This document shows, one piece after another, positions 1 through 8,322 of a DNA stretch of 64,000 nucleotides. Position numbers and translations under genes: made by a program. The DNA is from Halomonas rhizosphaerae (GTDB lineage: Bacteria > Pseudomonadota > Gammaproteobacteria > Pseudomonadales > Halomonadaceae), in the NCBI RefSeq assembly GCF_030010555.1, contig NZ_JASCQP010000030.1, forward strand, positions 48,373-112,372. Direction: 5' to 3'. Position 1 is the first letter of the stretch; each line of letters starts with the position of its first letter. A model generated the notes under the pieces. It was not told the origin of the DNA and made no database searches. It worked only from the letters and a program-made list of their open reading frames with translations.

Positions 1-1
1 G

Positions 2-1411
2 GGGCTCGGCCACTACCGCGACTGGGACGAGGCGCAGCGCCAGGAGTTCCTGCTCACCGAGCTCGCCTCGCGGCGTCCACTGATCCCGCGGCGCTGGGAG
101 TGCTCCGCCGAGTCCCGCGAGGTCATCGATACCTTCCGGGTCATCGCCTCCGAGCATCGTGAGGCGCTGGGGACCTACATCATCTCCATGGCCGGGGAGC
201 CGTCCGACGTGCTCGCCGTGGCGCTGCTGATGAAGGAGGTGGGGGGCACGGTCACCTTGCCTATCGCGCCGCTGTTCGAGACCCTCGATGACCTCGACCA
301 CGCCGGAGAGGTAATCGACCACCTGCTGGCGCTGCCGGGGTATCGCGCCCTGGCCGGCGACAGCCAGGAGGTGATGATCGGCTATTCGGACTCCGCCAAG
401 GATGCCGGCCAGCTGGCTGCGGCCTGGGCGCAGTACCGGGCCCAGGAGACGCTGGTGGCGGTCTGCGACCGCCACGGGGTCGACCTCACCCTCTTCCATG
501 GCCGCGGCGGTACCGTGGGCCGGGGTGGCGGTCCCGCCCACGCGGCCATCCTCTCCCAGCCGCCGGGCTCGGTGAACGGCAGCCTGCGGGTGACCGAGCA
601 GGGCGAGATGATCCGCTTCAAGTTCGGCCAGCCGGAGATCGCCCTGCGTTCCATGGAGATCTATGCCTGTGCGGTGCTAGAGGCGAGCCTGCTGCCGCCG
701 CCGGCGCCCAGGCCGGAATGGCGCGAGGAGATGGACCGCCTGGCCGAGGTGGCCCATGGCGCCTATGTGGGGGTGGTGCGCGAGGATCCCGATTTCGTCC
801 CCTATTTCCGCTCGGTGACCCCGGAAGGCGCCCTCGGGCGTCTGCCACTGGGCTCACGCCCCACCAAGCGTCGCCAGGACGGTGGTGTGGAGACCCTGCG
901 GGCGATTCCCTGGATCTTCGCCTGGACCCAGATCCGCCTGATGCTGCCGGCCTGGCTGGGCAGTGGCGAGGCCTTCAGCCAGCGGCTGGAGGATGAGGGG
1001 GGGCTCGAGGTGCTCCGCGAGATGCGCGACCAGTGGCCCTTCTTCGGTACCTACCTGGACATGCTGGAGATGCTGCTGGCCAAGGCCGACGTGGGGATCG
1101 CCGCCTACTACGAGCACCGGCTGGTCGACGAGCCGGCCCTCAAGGCGCTCGGGGAGCGGCTGCGCACCCGCTTCGGTCGACTCCACGAGGCGCTGCTGGA
1201 GGTGCTCGACCAGCAGGAACTGCTGGAGAAGACGCCGTTGATTCGCCAGGCCATCGAGGTGCGCAACCCCTACATCGATCCGCTGCACGGCCTGCAGGCC
1301 GAGCTCCTGCAGCGTAACCGCGATGCCGACGGGGCGATCAGCGCGGACCTCTCCCGCGCGCTGATGGTGACCATGGCGGGGATCGCCGCGGGGCTGCGCA
1401 ATACGGGTTAG
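2..1411 (+). CDS. ppc: Phosphoenolpyruvate carboxylase, C-terminal part (5' end outside window)
   Basis: Carboxylates phosphoenolpyruvate to oxaloacetate in the cytoplasm, replenishing the TCA cycle. The reading frame is open from base 2, so the gene starts upstream; about 469 C-terminal residues are present of a family usually near 880-900. Visible family signatures are [11 protein letters not shown], the [12 protein letters not shown] segment carrying the bicarbonate/PEP-binding lysine, the glycine-rich loop [14 protein letters not shown], and the invariant C-terminal Asn-Thr-Gly that ends the protein. No frameshift or internal stop is seen. A strong hairpin follows 26 bases after the stop. 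The call is secure; only the missing N-terminal half cannot be assessed. Confidence 0.97.
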   Translation, partial: GLGHYRDWDEAQRQEFLLTELASRRPLIPRRWECSAESREVIDTFRVIASEHREALGTYIISMAGEPSDVLAVALLMKEVGGTVTLPIAPLFETLDDLDHAGEVIDHLLALPGYRALAGDSQEVMIGYSDSAKDAGQLAAAWAQYRAQETLVAVCDRHGVDLTLFHGRGGTVGRGGGPAHAAILSQPPGSVNGSLRVTEQGEMIRFKFGQPEIALRSMEIYACAVLEASLLPPPAPRPEWREEMDRLAEVAHGAYVGVVREDPDFVPYFRSVTPEGALGRLPLGSRPTKRRQDGGVETLRAIPWIFAWTQIRLMLPAWLGSGEAFSQRLEDEGGLEVLREMRDQWPFFGTYLDMLEMLLAKADVGIAAYYEHRLVDEPALKALGERLRTRFGRLHEALLEVLDQQELLEKTPLIRQAIEVRNPYIDPLHGLQAELLQRNRDADGAISADLSRALMVTMAGIAAGLRNTG

Positions 1412-1436
1412 GCCTTCGGCCGGCTTCAGGCGGCAA

Positions 1437-1473
1437 GGCACAAGCGACAAGGAAATCCCTTGTGGCTTGTGCC
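1437..1473. terminator. Long hairpin downstream of ppc, possible terminator
   Basis: Bases 1437-1452 pair with 1458-1473 with a single mismatch, giving a 16-bp stem and a five-base loop. There is no T tract after it on either strand, so it is a weak candidate for intrinsic termination; it may act as a bidirectional block between the convergent ppc and outer-membrane genes. Confidence 0.4.
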
Positions 1474-1494
1474 TGGATGGACACCATCATCCTA

Positions 1495-1520
1495 CAGCTT
1501 GCAGCTTGCAGCTTGCAGCT
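1495..1520. repeat. 7-bp tandem repeat (CAGCTTG, 3.7 copies)
   Basis: Three full copies of CAGCTTG and a partial fourth run into the stop codon of the adjacent minus-strand gene. It looks like simple slippage sequence; no function is evident. Confidence 0.7.
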
Positions 1521-2091
1521 AGAAAGGGAAGTGCAGCGAGGCGGTCATCAGGTTGAGGTGGTTCATGGCCGGCGCATCGATCTCCTCGAACTCCAGGCGA
1601 CTCACCAGGTGGCGCAGCTGCAAGCGGGCACCGAAGCCCTGCACCCTGGCCGTACCCCCGCCCTCGCGAAGCTGGTCACCGCCCCCGACGGGATCTCCCT
1701 GCCACTCCGCCAGGCCCGACTTGGCATAGAGGCCGAGTGGCCCGAGACGCACGCCGGCCACCAGGCTGCCTCCCAGGCTGGTGGTGTCGAGGAGCTGCTG
1801 GCCATCGGTGAGTGACACCGGCACGTCATCGCTCTCGCGGTAGCTGAATTCGGCGCCGAGGTCGAGGCGGGGCAGGTGCTGCGGCGTGAAGCCGGCGGTG
1901 AGGCGGAAGCCCGAGGTATAGCCATCGGGGGTCTCGACGTCGCTTCCCTGGACGATCATGCCATTGTCGAGGTGCACCAGATCCTGCGCCATGCCGCCGT
2001 AGGCGGGCATGGCCGAGTCGGCCTGCGTGGGCAGCGCCACCAGCGCCAGGACGCTAGCCAGTGCGATGGCGAGGCGTGAATCCGGTTGCAT
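1519..2091 (-). CDS. Small outer-membrane beta-barrel-like protein, unknown function
   Basis: A 190-residue secreted protein. Residues 1-24 form a signal peptide (MQPDSRLAIALAS... with cleavage likely after ...LPTQA). The mature part alternates hydrophobic and polar residues in strand-like segments and ends in Leu-His-Phe-Pro-Phe, the aromatic C-terminus expected of BamA-assembled outer-membrane proteins. The start chosen has an AAGG Shine-Dalgarno (ribosome-binding) element about eight bases upstream; a longer frame to 2148 lacks one and would bury the signal peptide. I do not recognise the family; it resembles small YfaZ/OmpW-sized barrels only in general character. It is convergent with ppc and stands alone. 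Confidence 0.75.
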   Translation of the reverse strand: MQPDSRLAIALASVLALVALPTQADSAMPAYGGMAQDLVHLDNGMIVQGSDVETPDGYTSGFRLTAGFTPQHLPRLDLGAEFSYRESDDVPVSLTDGQQLLDTTSLGGSLVAGVRLGPLGLYAKSGLAEWQGDPVGGGDQLREGGGTARVQGFGARLQLRHLVSRLEFEEIDAPAMNHLNLMTASLHFPF

Positions 2092-2154
2092 GTTCCCCGA
2101 CCTTGAGTCGGCAGTCTGAGGGGGCCGCCGGCCCGGAATCATAGTCACTCAAGA

Positions 2155-3090
2155 CTAGCAAGCCGCCGGAGGTTCCGCCAATGCCGCCGCCCGGAGGCGC
2201 AGGTCATGGAGATGGCGTGCCAGGCAGGGGGCCGTCAGCCGGTGCCGTGCGGCGGCGTCCAGCAGCGGGACGAGGATCGCCTCGTGCTCGGTGAGGCGGC
2301 CGGCCATCACGTCCTGCAGCATGGAGGCCCGGTTGCTCGCCGTGGCCTCGACGACTTGCCAGACCAGCTGCCGCCAGCCCTCCAGCCCCCCATCGCCGGG
2401 TGGGGTGACGCCCTCGGCGGCGAGGATCGCCGCGACCTCGGTGATCAGCCGCTCGACCATGGGGCGGAAGGGGCGGTCGCGCAACTGCCCGTTACGGATC
2501 GCGAACCGGGCGACCAGGGGGTTGATGGCGGCATTGACGGCCAGCTTGCGCCATAGCCGCACGCGGATGTCGGCAACCGCCTCGGCCGGCAGCCCGGCGG
2601 CGGTCAGGGTCTGCGCCAGCGCGGTGGCCAGGTCCGCGTGGCTCCCGTCCAGGGCGCCGATGTAGGTGTCGCCATGGCCGGCATGGGTCACCCGGTCGTC
2701 GTCCTGTACATGGGCGCCCTCGGTGGTGGTGGCGCAGAGCACCGGGCCGTGATGGTGCTCGGTGAGCCGGGGCTGACAGGCGAAGCCATTCTGCCACAGC
2801 ACCAGCGGCACCCCGGCGGGCAGCCGGGCGGCAAGGGCGGCGTGGGCCGCCTCGGCGCCGTGGGCCTTGGTGGTCAGGTGCACCACAGCCGGGGGGTCCG
2901 CGGGCAGGGCATCGATCCGCGCCATGACAACTGCCTGTACCCGGGCGTCGCCCTCCGGGGTGACCAGGGTCTGGCGGTCGGGAAGCGGGCGGCGGCCGAC
3001 CAGCCTCACCGGGACCCGTCCGGCCAGCCGGAGGGCGATCAGCCGTCCCAGGGCGCCGGGGCCGACGATCCAGTGGGTCGCAGGGGTCAT
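2155..3090 (-). CDS. panE: 2-dehydropantoate 2-reductase (ketopantoate reductase)
   Basis: Reduces ketopantoate to pantoate with NADPH in pantothenate and coenzyme A synthesis. The 311-residue protein opens with a Rossmann dinucleotide motif GPGALGRLIALRLAG (residues 8-22), has the NGFA segment after the central strand, and the C-terminal helical domain with WRKLAVNAAINPL containing the conserved lysine and asparagines. The start at 3090 has GGGAG upstream; the open frame extends further but without family similarity. It lies 16 bases behind topB on the same strand, suggesting cotranscription from the topB promoter. A general ketopantoate-reductase-family enzyme acting on another 2-oxo acid is the main alternative. 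Confidence 0.88.
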   Translation of the reverse strand: MTPATHWIVGPGALGRLIALRLAGRVPVRLVGRRPLPDRQTLVTPEGDARVQAVVMARIDALPADPPAVVHLTTKAHGAEAAHAALAARLPAGVPLVLWQNGFACQPRLTEHHHGPVLCATTTEGAHVQDDDRVTHAGHGDTYIGALDGSHADLATALAQTLTAAGLPAEAVADIRVRLWRKLAVNAAINPLVARFAIRNGQLRDRPFRPMVERLITEVAAILAAEGVTPPGDGGLEGWRQLVWQVVEATASNRASMLQDVMAGRLTEHEAILVPLLDAAARHRLTAPCLARHLHDLRLRAAALAEPPAAC

Positions 3091-3106
3091 GGGGCAGCTC
3101 CCGGGA

Positions 3107-5026
3107 TCATGGGCGGCGAGTGCGCCGTGCCGCGGGCGTCCTGCGGCGCGACCCGCCGCGCCGGGGGCCTCGAGCCGAGCGCGCCGCCGGGGCCTGCTCG
3201 CCCCGGGCGCTGTGCAGCGCCTCGCGCATCCGCCCCGCGTCGGCGGCGGCGAGCAGGCCATGCAGGTCCTCGACCAGGGCCGCGAGGAAGGGGGCCGGGG
3301 CGTCGCCCTGCTCGGCGATGGCGCCCAGGCGCTGCTCCCAGAGCGCGGTACGCTCGGGGCGGCCCACCGCCTCGGGCAGCGAGGCGATCAGCGCGCTGCC
3401 GAGCCGCGTGGCGCGCAGCGCCTTTGCCTGGCGGATCAGGTAGCCGCGCTCCACCAGCGTCTCGATGATGCCGGCCCGGGTCGCCTCGGTGCCCAGGCCG
3501 TCGTGCTCGCGCAGGGTGCGCCGGACGGCCGGGTCCTCCACGTAGCGGGCAATGTTCATCATCGCCTTGATCAGGCTGGCGTCGGTGAAGGGCTCCGGCG
3601 GGCGGGTCTCACGGTCCTCGACACCGGCCTCCAGGACCCGGCATGTCTCCCCCTCGGTGAGCGGTGGCAGCGGTGGTGCCTCGTCACGGGTGGTGAACAG
3701 CGGCTTCCAGCCGGGGTCGAGGATCTCCTGGCCCCGGGCGCGGAAGGTCTCGTCGAGGAGGCAAAATGCCGCCTTCACCTCGCGGGTGGAAAGCGCGGGA
3801 TAGAACTGCGCCAGGACGTTGCGGGCGATCAGCCGGAAGACATCGGCTTCGGCCTTCTCGAGTCGCGCGAGGTCGGCGGTCTTGCCGGTGGGCGCCAGGG
3901 CGTGGTGGGCGCCGACCCTGCGATCGTCCCAGGCCCTGGAGCGCCGTGAGAGATCCGCACCGGCCAGCCAGCCTCGCAGCGTCTCGTCCTGGCGGCAGGC
4001 GCCCTCCAGCGTGCTACGGGCCGAGGCGAAATGCTCCTCGGGCAGATAGCGGCAGTCCGAGCGGGGGTAGGTTATCAGCTGATGGCGCTCGTAGAGACGC
4101 TGGCAGATGTCCAGGGTCGCCTTGGCGGAGAGCCCATGGCGCCGTGCCGCATCCACCTGAAGCGCCGAGAGCGAGTAGGGCAGGGGAGCGGCCTGGCGCT
4201 TGTCACGGCGCTCGAGTGCCGTGAGCCGACCCTCGGCACCGGGCAGGCGCTCCGCCAGGGCGGCGGCCGGTTCCCGGACCAGCAGGCGCCCCTGGTCGTC
4301 GAGGGGATGGGCCTCCCCGGGCACCCACCAGGTGCGCAACCGGCCCTGCGCGACGGCGAGGTCGGCCCACAGCACGAAGAAGGGTCTGGGGACGAAGTCG
4401 CGGATCTCGGCGTCGCGGCGCACCACCAGCCCCAGCACCGGGGTCTGGACCCGTCCCACCGAGAGCACACCGTCGTGGCCGGCCTGGCGGCCGGTGAGCG
4501 TCCAGGCGCGGGTCAGGTTGATGCCGTAGAGCCAGTCGGCCCGGGCGCGGCACTGGGCTGCCCGGTAGAGCGGCGCGAAGCGACCGTTGTCCTCGAGCCG
4601 GGCGAGCGCGCGCTGCACCGCCGGGCGGTTGAGGTCGCTGACCAGCAGCCGCGACACCGGCCCCTTCCAGCCCAGGTGCTCGATCACCTCCTGCACCAGC
4701 AGCTGCCCCTCGCGGTCGGGGTCGCCGGCATGCACCACCTCGCGGGCGGACTTGAGCAGTCGACGGATCACCGCCAGCTGGCCGCGGGCCTTCGGGCGAG
4801 GCATCAGCTTCCAGCGGCCCGGCAGGATCGGCAGCTGGTCGAGGCGCCACTGCTTCAGGGCCGGGTCGTAGGCATCGGGCGGGGCCTGTTCCAGAAGGTG
4901 GCCCAGGCACCAGGTGACCGTGGTCTCACCCACCACCAGGGCCCCGTCGTCGCGGCGGGGGGAGCCGGGCAGGGCCTCGGCGATGGCCCGGGCCAGGCTC
5001 GGTTTCTCGGCGATGATCAGTCGCAT
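3107..5026 (-). CDS. topB: DNA topoisomerase III
   Basis: Type IA topoisomerase that cuts one strand and decatenates DNA during replication. 639 residues, close to the E. coli enzyme. The TOPRIM domain begins at MRLIIAEKPS (metal-associated Glu7) and includes DPDRE at 102-106; the catalytic tyrosine is Tyr320 in ITYPRSD. The C-terminus after about residue 600 is a low-complexity Arg/Ala/Gly tail that probably binds DNA non-specifically, and there are no zinc ribbons, as is usual for TopB rather than TopA. The start at 5026 is the family start; an upstream open frame to 5623 overlaps the divergent kinase gene and is a shadow. It is first in a topB-panE unit. Confidence 0.96.
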   Translation of the reverse strand: MRLIIAEKPSLARAIAEALPGSPRRDDGALVVGETTVTWCLGHLLEQAPPDAYDPALKQWRLDQLPILPGRWKLMPRPKARGQLAVIRRLLKSAREVVHAGDPDREGQLLVQEVIEHLGWKGPVSRLLVSDLNRPAVQRALARLEDNGRFAPLYRAAQCRARADWLYGINLTRAWTLTGRQAGHDGVLSVGRVQTPVLGLVVRRDAEIRDFVPRPFFVLWADLAVAQGRLRTWWVPGEAHPLDDQGRLLVREPAAALAERLPGAEGRLTALERRDKRQAAPLPYSLSALQVDAARRHGLSAKATLDICQRLYERHQLITYPRSDCRYLPEEHFASARSTLEGACRQDETLRGWLAGADLSRRSRAWDDRRVGAHHALAPTGKTADLARLEKAEADVFRLIARNVLAQFYPALSTREVKAAFCLLDETFRARGQEILDPGWKPLFTTRDEAPPLPPLTEGETCRVLEAGVEDRETRPPEPFTDASLIKAMMNIARYVEDPAVRRTLREHDGLGTEATRAGIIETLVERGYLIRQAKALRATRLGSALIASLPEAVGRPERTALWEQRLGAIAEQGDAPAPFLAALVEDLHGLLAAADAGRMREALHSARGEQAPAARSARGPRRGGSRRRTPAARRTRRP

Positions 5027-5105
5027 GATGGCTCGTCGCGGTGAATGACATGGACATTCTTCCAGTATTCGCCACGCCTCGCCAGGTGTAAGCTGCACCA
5101 ATAGA

Positions 5106-5122
5106 TGTACAATGGTTGTACA
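5106..5122. promoter_or_regulatory. Perfect 7-3-7 inverted repeat, probable operator
   Basis: TGTACAATGGTTGTACA reads TGTACAA, a three-base spacer, then its exact reverse complement. It lies 22 bases upstream of the ABC1-kinase start in the 118-base divergent gap with topB. Two TACAAT hexamers (5108-5113 and 5119-5124) that would serve as -10 elements for the kinase gene lie in or against it, so a bound dimer should block that promoter. The regulator is not encoded nearby. MerR-family regulators are one class that binds short inverted repeats within promoters; this assignment is only a guess. Confidence 0.6.
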
Positions 5123-5144
5123 ATATTGATCGGAGGAGAGAGGC

Positions 5145-6389
5145 ATGCGCGAACGCGGCCGTACCCGGCGCCTGCTGGGACTCGGCGCCCGCACCGGCGG
5201 GGCGCTGATCCGCACCCGAATGGGCGGGCAGGCCGACTGGCGGGCCCTGGGAGAGGCCCTCTTCGAGGGGCTTTCCGAGCTGAAGGGGCCGGCCATGAAG
5301 CTGGCCCAGATCATGTCCCAGTGGGACGACCTGCTGCCGCCCGACCTCGCCGAGGAGCTCTCCCGCCTGCAGCGCCAGGCCGAACCGATGCCCTGGACGG
5401 GCATCCGCCGCACCCTGGTCGCCCAGTACGGCGACCTGGACGCGGTGTTCTCCGGCATCGAGGAGCGCCCCTTCGCCAGCGCTTCCATGGGCCAGGTGCA
5501 CCGCGCCACGACCCGGGACGGCGAGACCCTGGTGCTCAAGGTGCAGTATCCGGGACTGGCCGAGGTACTGGAGAGCGACCTGGCGCAGGTGCGACGCCTG
5601 ATGCGCCTGGGTCGCTGGTTCAAGGTGCCCCAGGCGCGGCTCGATGCGCTCTTCGAGGAGCTGGCGGTGAGCCTGCGCGGCGAGCTGGACTACCACGCGG
5701 AGGCACAGGCACTGGCCCGCTACCGCTCGCGCTATGCGCACCTCGACAGCCTGGTGATCCCCGAGCCGTTGCCGGACTTCTCCGGCCCGCGGGTGCTGGC
5801 CATGCGCTACGTCGCCGGGACCCCGCTGCGTGATCTCGAGGCGGCCGACGACGCCCTGCGCCAGCGGGTGGCGACGACGCTCGCCGACTGGCTGACCGAG
5901 GAACTCTTCACCCATGGCGAGCTGCATGCCGACCCCCATGCCGGCAACTTCGCCGCCGACCCGACGGGGCGTCTGGTGATCTACGATCTCGGCGCCGTGA
6001 TCCCGGTGCCCGAGGCGCGCCTGGCCGCGATGATGCGGCTGCTCGAGGCGACCCTGGTGGGGGATCCCATGGCCATGGACGCGGCGATGCTCGAACTGGG
6101 TGGCCGTCAGGGGCAGGGGGCGCCCCTGGCCCTTTACCGCGAGGCGGCCGAGGCGGTCACGCCGCTGTTCGAACCGGGTGAGCAGGACTTCGGCGACGTC
6201 CGGGTACACCGTCGGCTACGCGAGCTCTCCCCGAAGGTCTGGGCAGCCATGGACCGCCTGCAGCCCCCGGCGGACACGCTGCTGCTCTCGCGCACCCTCA
6301 ACGGCCACTACTGGAATCTGGTGCGCCTCGGCGCGAGACTCGACATGGCCGAGCGCACCCGGCCGCTGTTCCCCAGAGGGCACGCCTGA
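5145..6389 (+). CDS. ABC1/AarF-family atypical kinase (UbiB/COQ8-like superfamily)
   Basis: A 414-residue soluble member of the protein-kinase-like ABC1 family, whose UbiB/COQ8 members support quinone biosynthesis through ATPase activity. Visible elements are the N-terminal extension motif KLAQ (residues 52-55, where the family usually has KxGQ), the alanine-rich nucleotide loop ASASMGQVH (111-119), the ATP-anchoring Lys132 in LKVQYPG, catalytic HADPHAGN (261-268) and metal-binding DLG (281-283). It lacks the two C-terminal membrane helices of true UbiB and is shorter, so I do not call it ubiB. CGGAGGAGAG lies just before the ATG. An inverted repeat covers its promoter, implying specific regulation. 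Confidence 0.88.
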   Translation: MRERGRTRRLLGLGARTGGALIRTRMGGQADWRALGEALFEGLSELKGPAMKLAQIMSQWDDLLPPDLAEELSRLQRQAEPMPWTGIRRTLVAQYGDLDAVFSGIEERPFASASMGQVHRATTRDGETLVLKVQYPGLAEVLESDLAQVRRLMRLGRWFKVPQARLDALFEELAVSLRGELDYHAEAQALARYRSRYAHLDSLVIPEPLPDFSGPRVLAMRYVAGTPLRDLEAADDALRQRVATTLADWLTEELFTHGELHADPHAGNFAADPTGRLVIYDLGAVIPVPEARLAAMMRLLEATLVGDPMAMDAAMLELGGRQGQGAPLALYREAAEAVTPLFEPGEQDFGDVRVHRRLRELSPKVWAAMDRLQPPADTLLLSRTLNGHYWNLVRLGARLDMAERTRPLFPRGHA

Positions 6390-6473
6390 TCTCCCGGACA
6401 GGCGACAGACCCACCTGCCCAGCCTGGCGCCGGACTGGTAGACTATGCCGTTTTCCAAACGTTGGAGTGCGCG

Positions 6474-8300
6474 ATGCTGGCAGTATGGGTAGAACAGCTG
6501 CTGGGCTTTGCCTCGGGTGCCCTGGTGGCCATTCGCCAGGACGAGCGCTACCCCACGCTGATGGCCTGGGCCCGCGACGAGGGGCCAGCCCTGGTCGGCG
6601 GCAACCTGGCGCTGGCCCAGGCGCTGGCGCCGGAGCTGTGGTCGCAGACCCCGCTGGCACGACTCGACTTCGCCGCCGAGCCCCTGGCCCGGCCCGGGCG
6701 CAACGAACCCTGTTGGTGCGATTCCGGGCGCAAGACCAAGCACTGTTGCGGGGCGGTCAGCCTGCCCGGTCATGTGCCGCCGCACCTGATGTGGATGCTC
6801 TCGCTGCGCGACTGGAAGGGCGATACCCTCAAGGCCGCCCTGGCCAGCGGCCGCGCCCCGGCCCAGGCGCTGCTGGAGGCCGGCCTTATCGCCGCCGAGT
6901 CCGGCCAGCGCGGGCGGGCCCAGCAGATCCTCGAGTCGCTGTTCGAGCGTGCTGACTGGCTGACCCTCCCCGAGCAGGCCGAGCCCGCCTTCGAGATCCT
7001 CATCGACCTCTACCAGGAGCGCGGCTTCCACCGCAAGCGCGAGGCGCTGCTCGACGCCGTGCTCGACCGCGGGCCGCTGTTCCTGCGCGGCGTGGCCCTG
7101 GAGCGGCTCTGCCTGATGCACCTGGACAACGATGACCTGGACAGTGCCCGGGCGGCCTTCGTGCGCGCCCAGCAGGCCCTGCCCGACTCGCCGACCCTGG
7201 CCTATATCGAGGCCATGCTGCTGCTGCACGAGGGGCATGAGCAGGAAGCCGCCGAGCGGTCGCGCTTCTGGTTCCGGCGCCTGGCCCGCCAGGGCGACCT
7301 GGACCCCGACCAGCTGCAGTTCCTGGCCGACCTGGCCGAGAACCCCGGGGCGACGCTCGCCGATCAGCTGCTCAGTGCCGAGGAGGACCTGGCCGAGCCG
7401 CTGGTGGCCCTGCAGGCGCTGCTGGAATCGCTGCCCGTGGCCCCGCGCCTGGAGATCCGCGTCGGCGACGATGGCAGCCTCGAGTACCACACCACCGCCC
7501 GCGAGGACACCCTGTTCGCCGCCTGGCAGAAGGTCTTCCGGGCGCGGGTCGAGAGCGACGCCCCGATGGGCTTCGACGAGGATCCCTGGCCCCATGCCGG
7601 GGAGTGGCTGCCGGCGCTCTGCGCCCATCCCGAGTGGCTGGACGCCCCCGCCGTGGTGCAATCCCTGGCGCTGGCACTCGCCAGCCGCTTCGGCAGCCTG
7701 CCGTGGATGGCGCCGAGCCTGTTCGAGCCCCTGGCGAGCCGGCTGGAGCGCTGGCTTGAGCAGGTGCGCGCCGAGGGGGAGGGCGCCTTCCTGTGGGACA
7801 GTGCCGACAACGCCGTGCTGTTGCGCACCGGTCTGGCACTGGTGGTGGGCATGGAGCGCGGTGCCCGGGCGCGCTCCCGAGAGCTCGCCGAGCGGCTGCT
7901 CACCCTGGACGACCAGGACAGCCTGGGCCTGCGCGAGCTGGTGCTCGACCAGCTGCTCCGGGAAGGTCGCGACCGCGCTGCCCTGGCCCTGAGTGAGCGC
8001 GAGCTCGACGGCGATGACGACGAGACCCCGCCGCTGGGGCTGCTGATGGGGCGGGTGCTGGCGCTCTATCGCCTGGAGCGCCGCGACGAGGCCGCCGAGG
8101 CGCTGGGGGAGGTGGCCCGCCACAACCCCCATGCCGTGGCCATGCTGTGCGCCGAGAACCCGCGACCGGTCGGCGGTGGCGAGGGCGTCGCCGAGCCCGG
8201 TTCCCGTGCCGAGGCCTGGCAGTATCGCACCTTGATGCGCGACCAGTGGCGAACCACGCCGGGGGCGCTGGCCTGGCTGCAGGCGCGGCTGGCCGACTGA
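6474..8300 (+). CDS. SEC-C motif protein with TPR-like repeats
   Basis: 608 residues. Near the N-terminus (about 74-93) is a SEC-C zinc-binding motif, PGRNEPCWCDSGRKTKHCCG, like the tail of SecA. The rest is rich in Leu/Ala/Glu helices arranged like tetratricopeptide repeats, for example around the segments near residues 130-300 and 440-560. SEC-C in SecA binds zinc and SecB or ribosomes; here it probably mediates protein contacts, but no enzymatic domain is visible. The ATG at 6474 has GGAG six bases upstream; a TTG twelve bases earlier is possible but less likely. The gene stands alone between the ABC1 kinase and the convergent ampG. Confidence 0.78.
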   Translation: MLAVWVEQLLGFASGALVAIRQDERYPTLMAWARDEGPALVGGNLALAQALAPELWSQTPLARLDFAAEPLARPGRNEPCWCDSGRKTKHCCGAVSLPGHVPPHLMWMLSLRDWKGDTLKAALASGRAPAQALLEAGLIAAESGQRGRAQQILESLFERADWLTLPEQAEPAFEILIDLYQERGFHRKREALLDAVLDRGPLFLRGVALERLCLMHLDNDDLDSARAAFVRAQQALPDSPTLAYIEAMLLLHEGHEQEAAERSRFWFRRLARQGDLDPDQLQFLADLAENPGATLADQLLSAEEDLAEPLVALQALLESLPVAPRLEIRVGDDGSLEYHTTAREDTLFAAWQKVFRARVESDAPMGFDEDPWPHAGEWLPALCAHPEWLDAPAVVQSLALALASRFGSLPWMAPSLFEPLASRLERWLEQVRAEGEGAFLWDSADNAVLLRTGLALVVGMERGARARSRELAERLLTLDDQDSLGLRELVLDQLLREGRDRAALALSERELDGDDDETPPLGLLMGRVLALYRLERRDEAAEALGEVARHNPHAVAMLCAENPRPVGGGEGVAEPGSRAEAWQYRTLMRDQWRTTPGALAWLQARLAD

Positions 8301-8322
8301 CCGAGCGATAGGTCCACGGCGA

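Noticed and set aside
5027..5623. Upstream extension of topB to a start at 5623.
   Set aside because: The family start MRLIIAEKPS is at 5026 and the extension is antisense to the ABC1-kinase gene.
5145..6389. Calling the ABC1-family kinase ubiB.
   Set aside because: It lacks the C-terminal membrane helices, is about 130 residues shorter, and is not next to ubiE/ubiJ.
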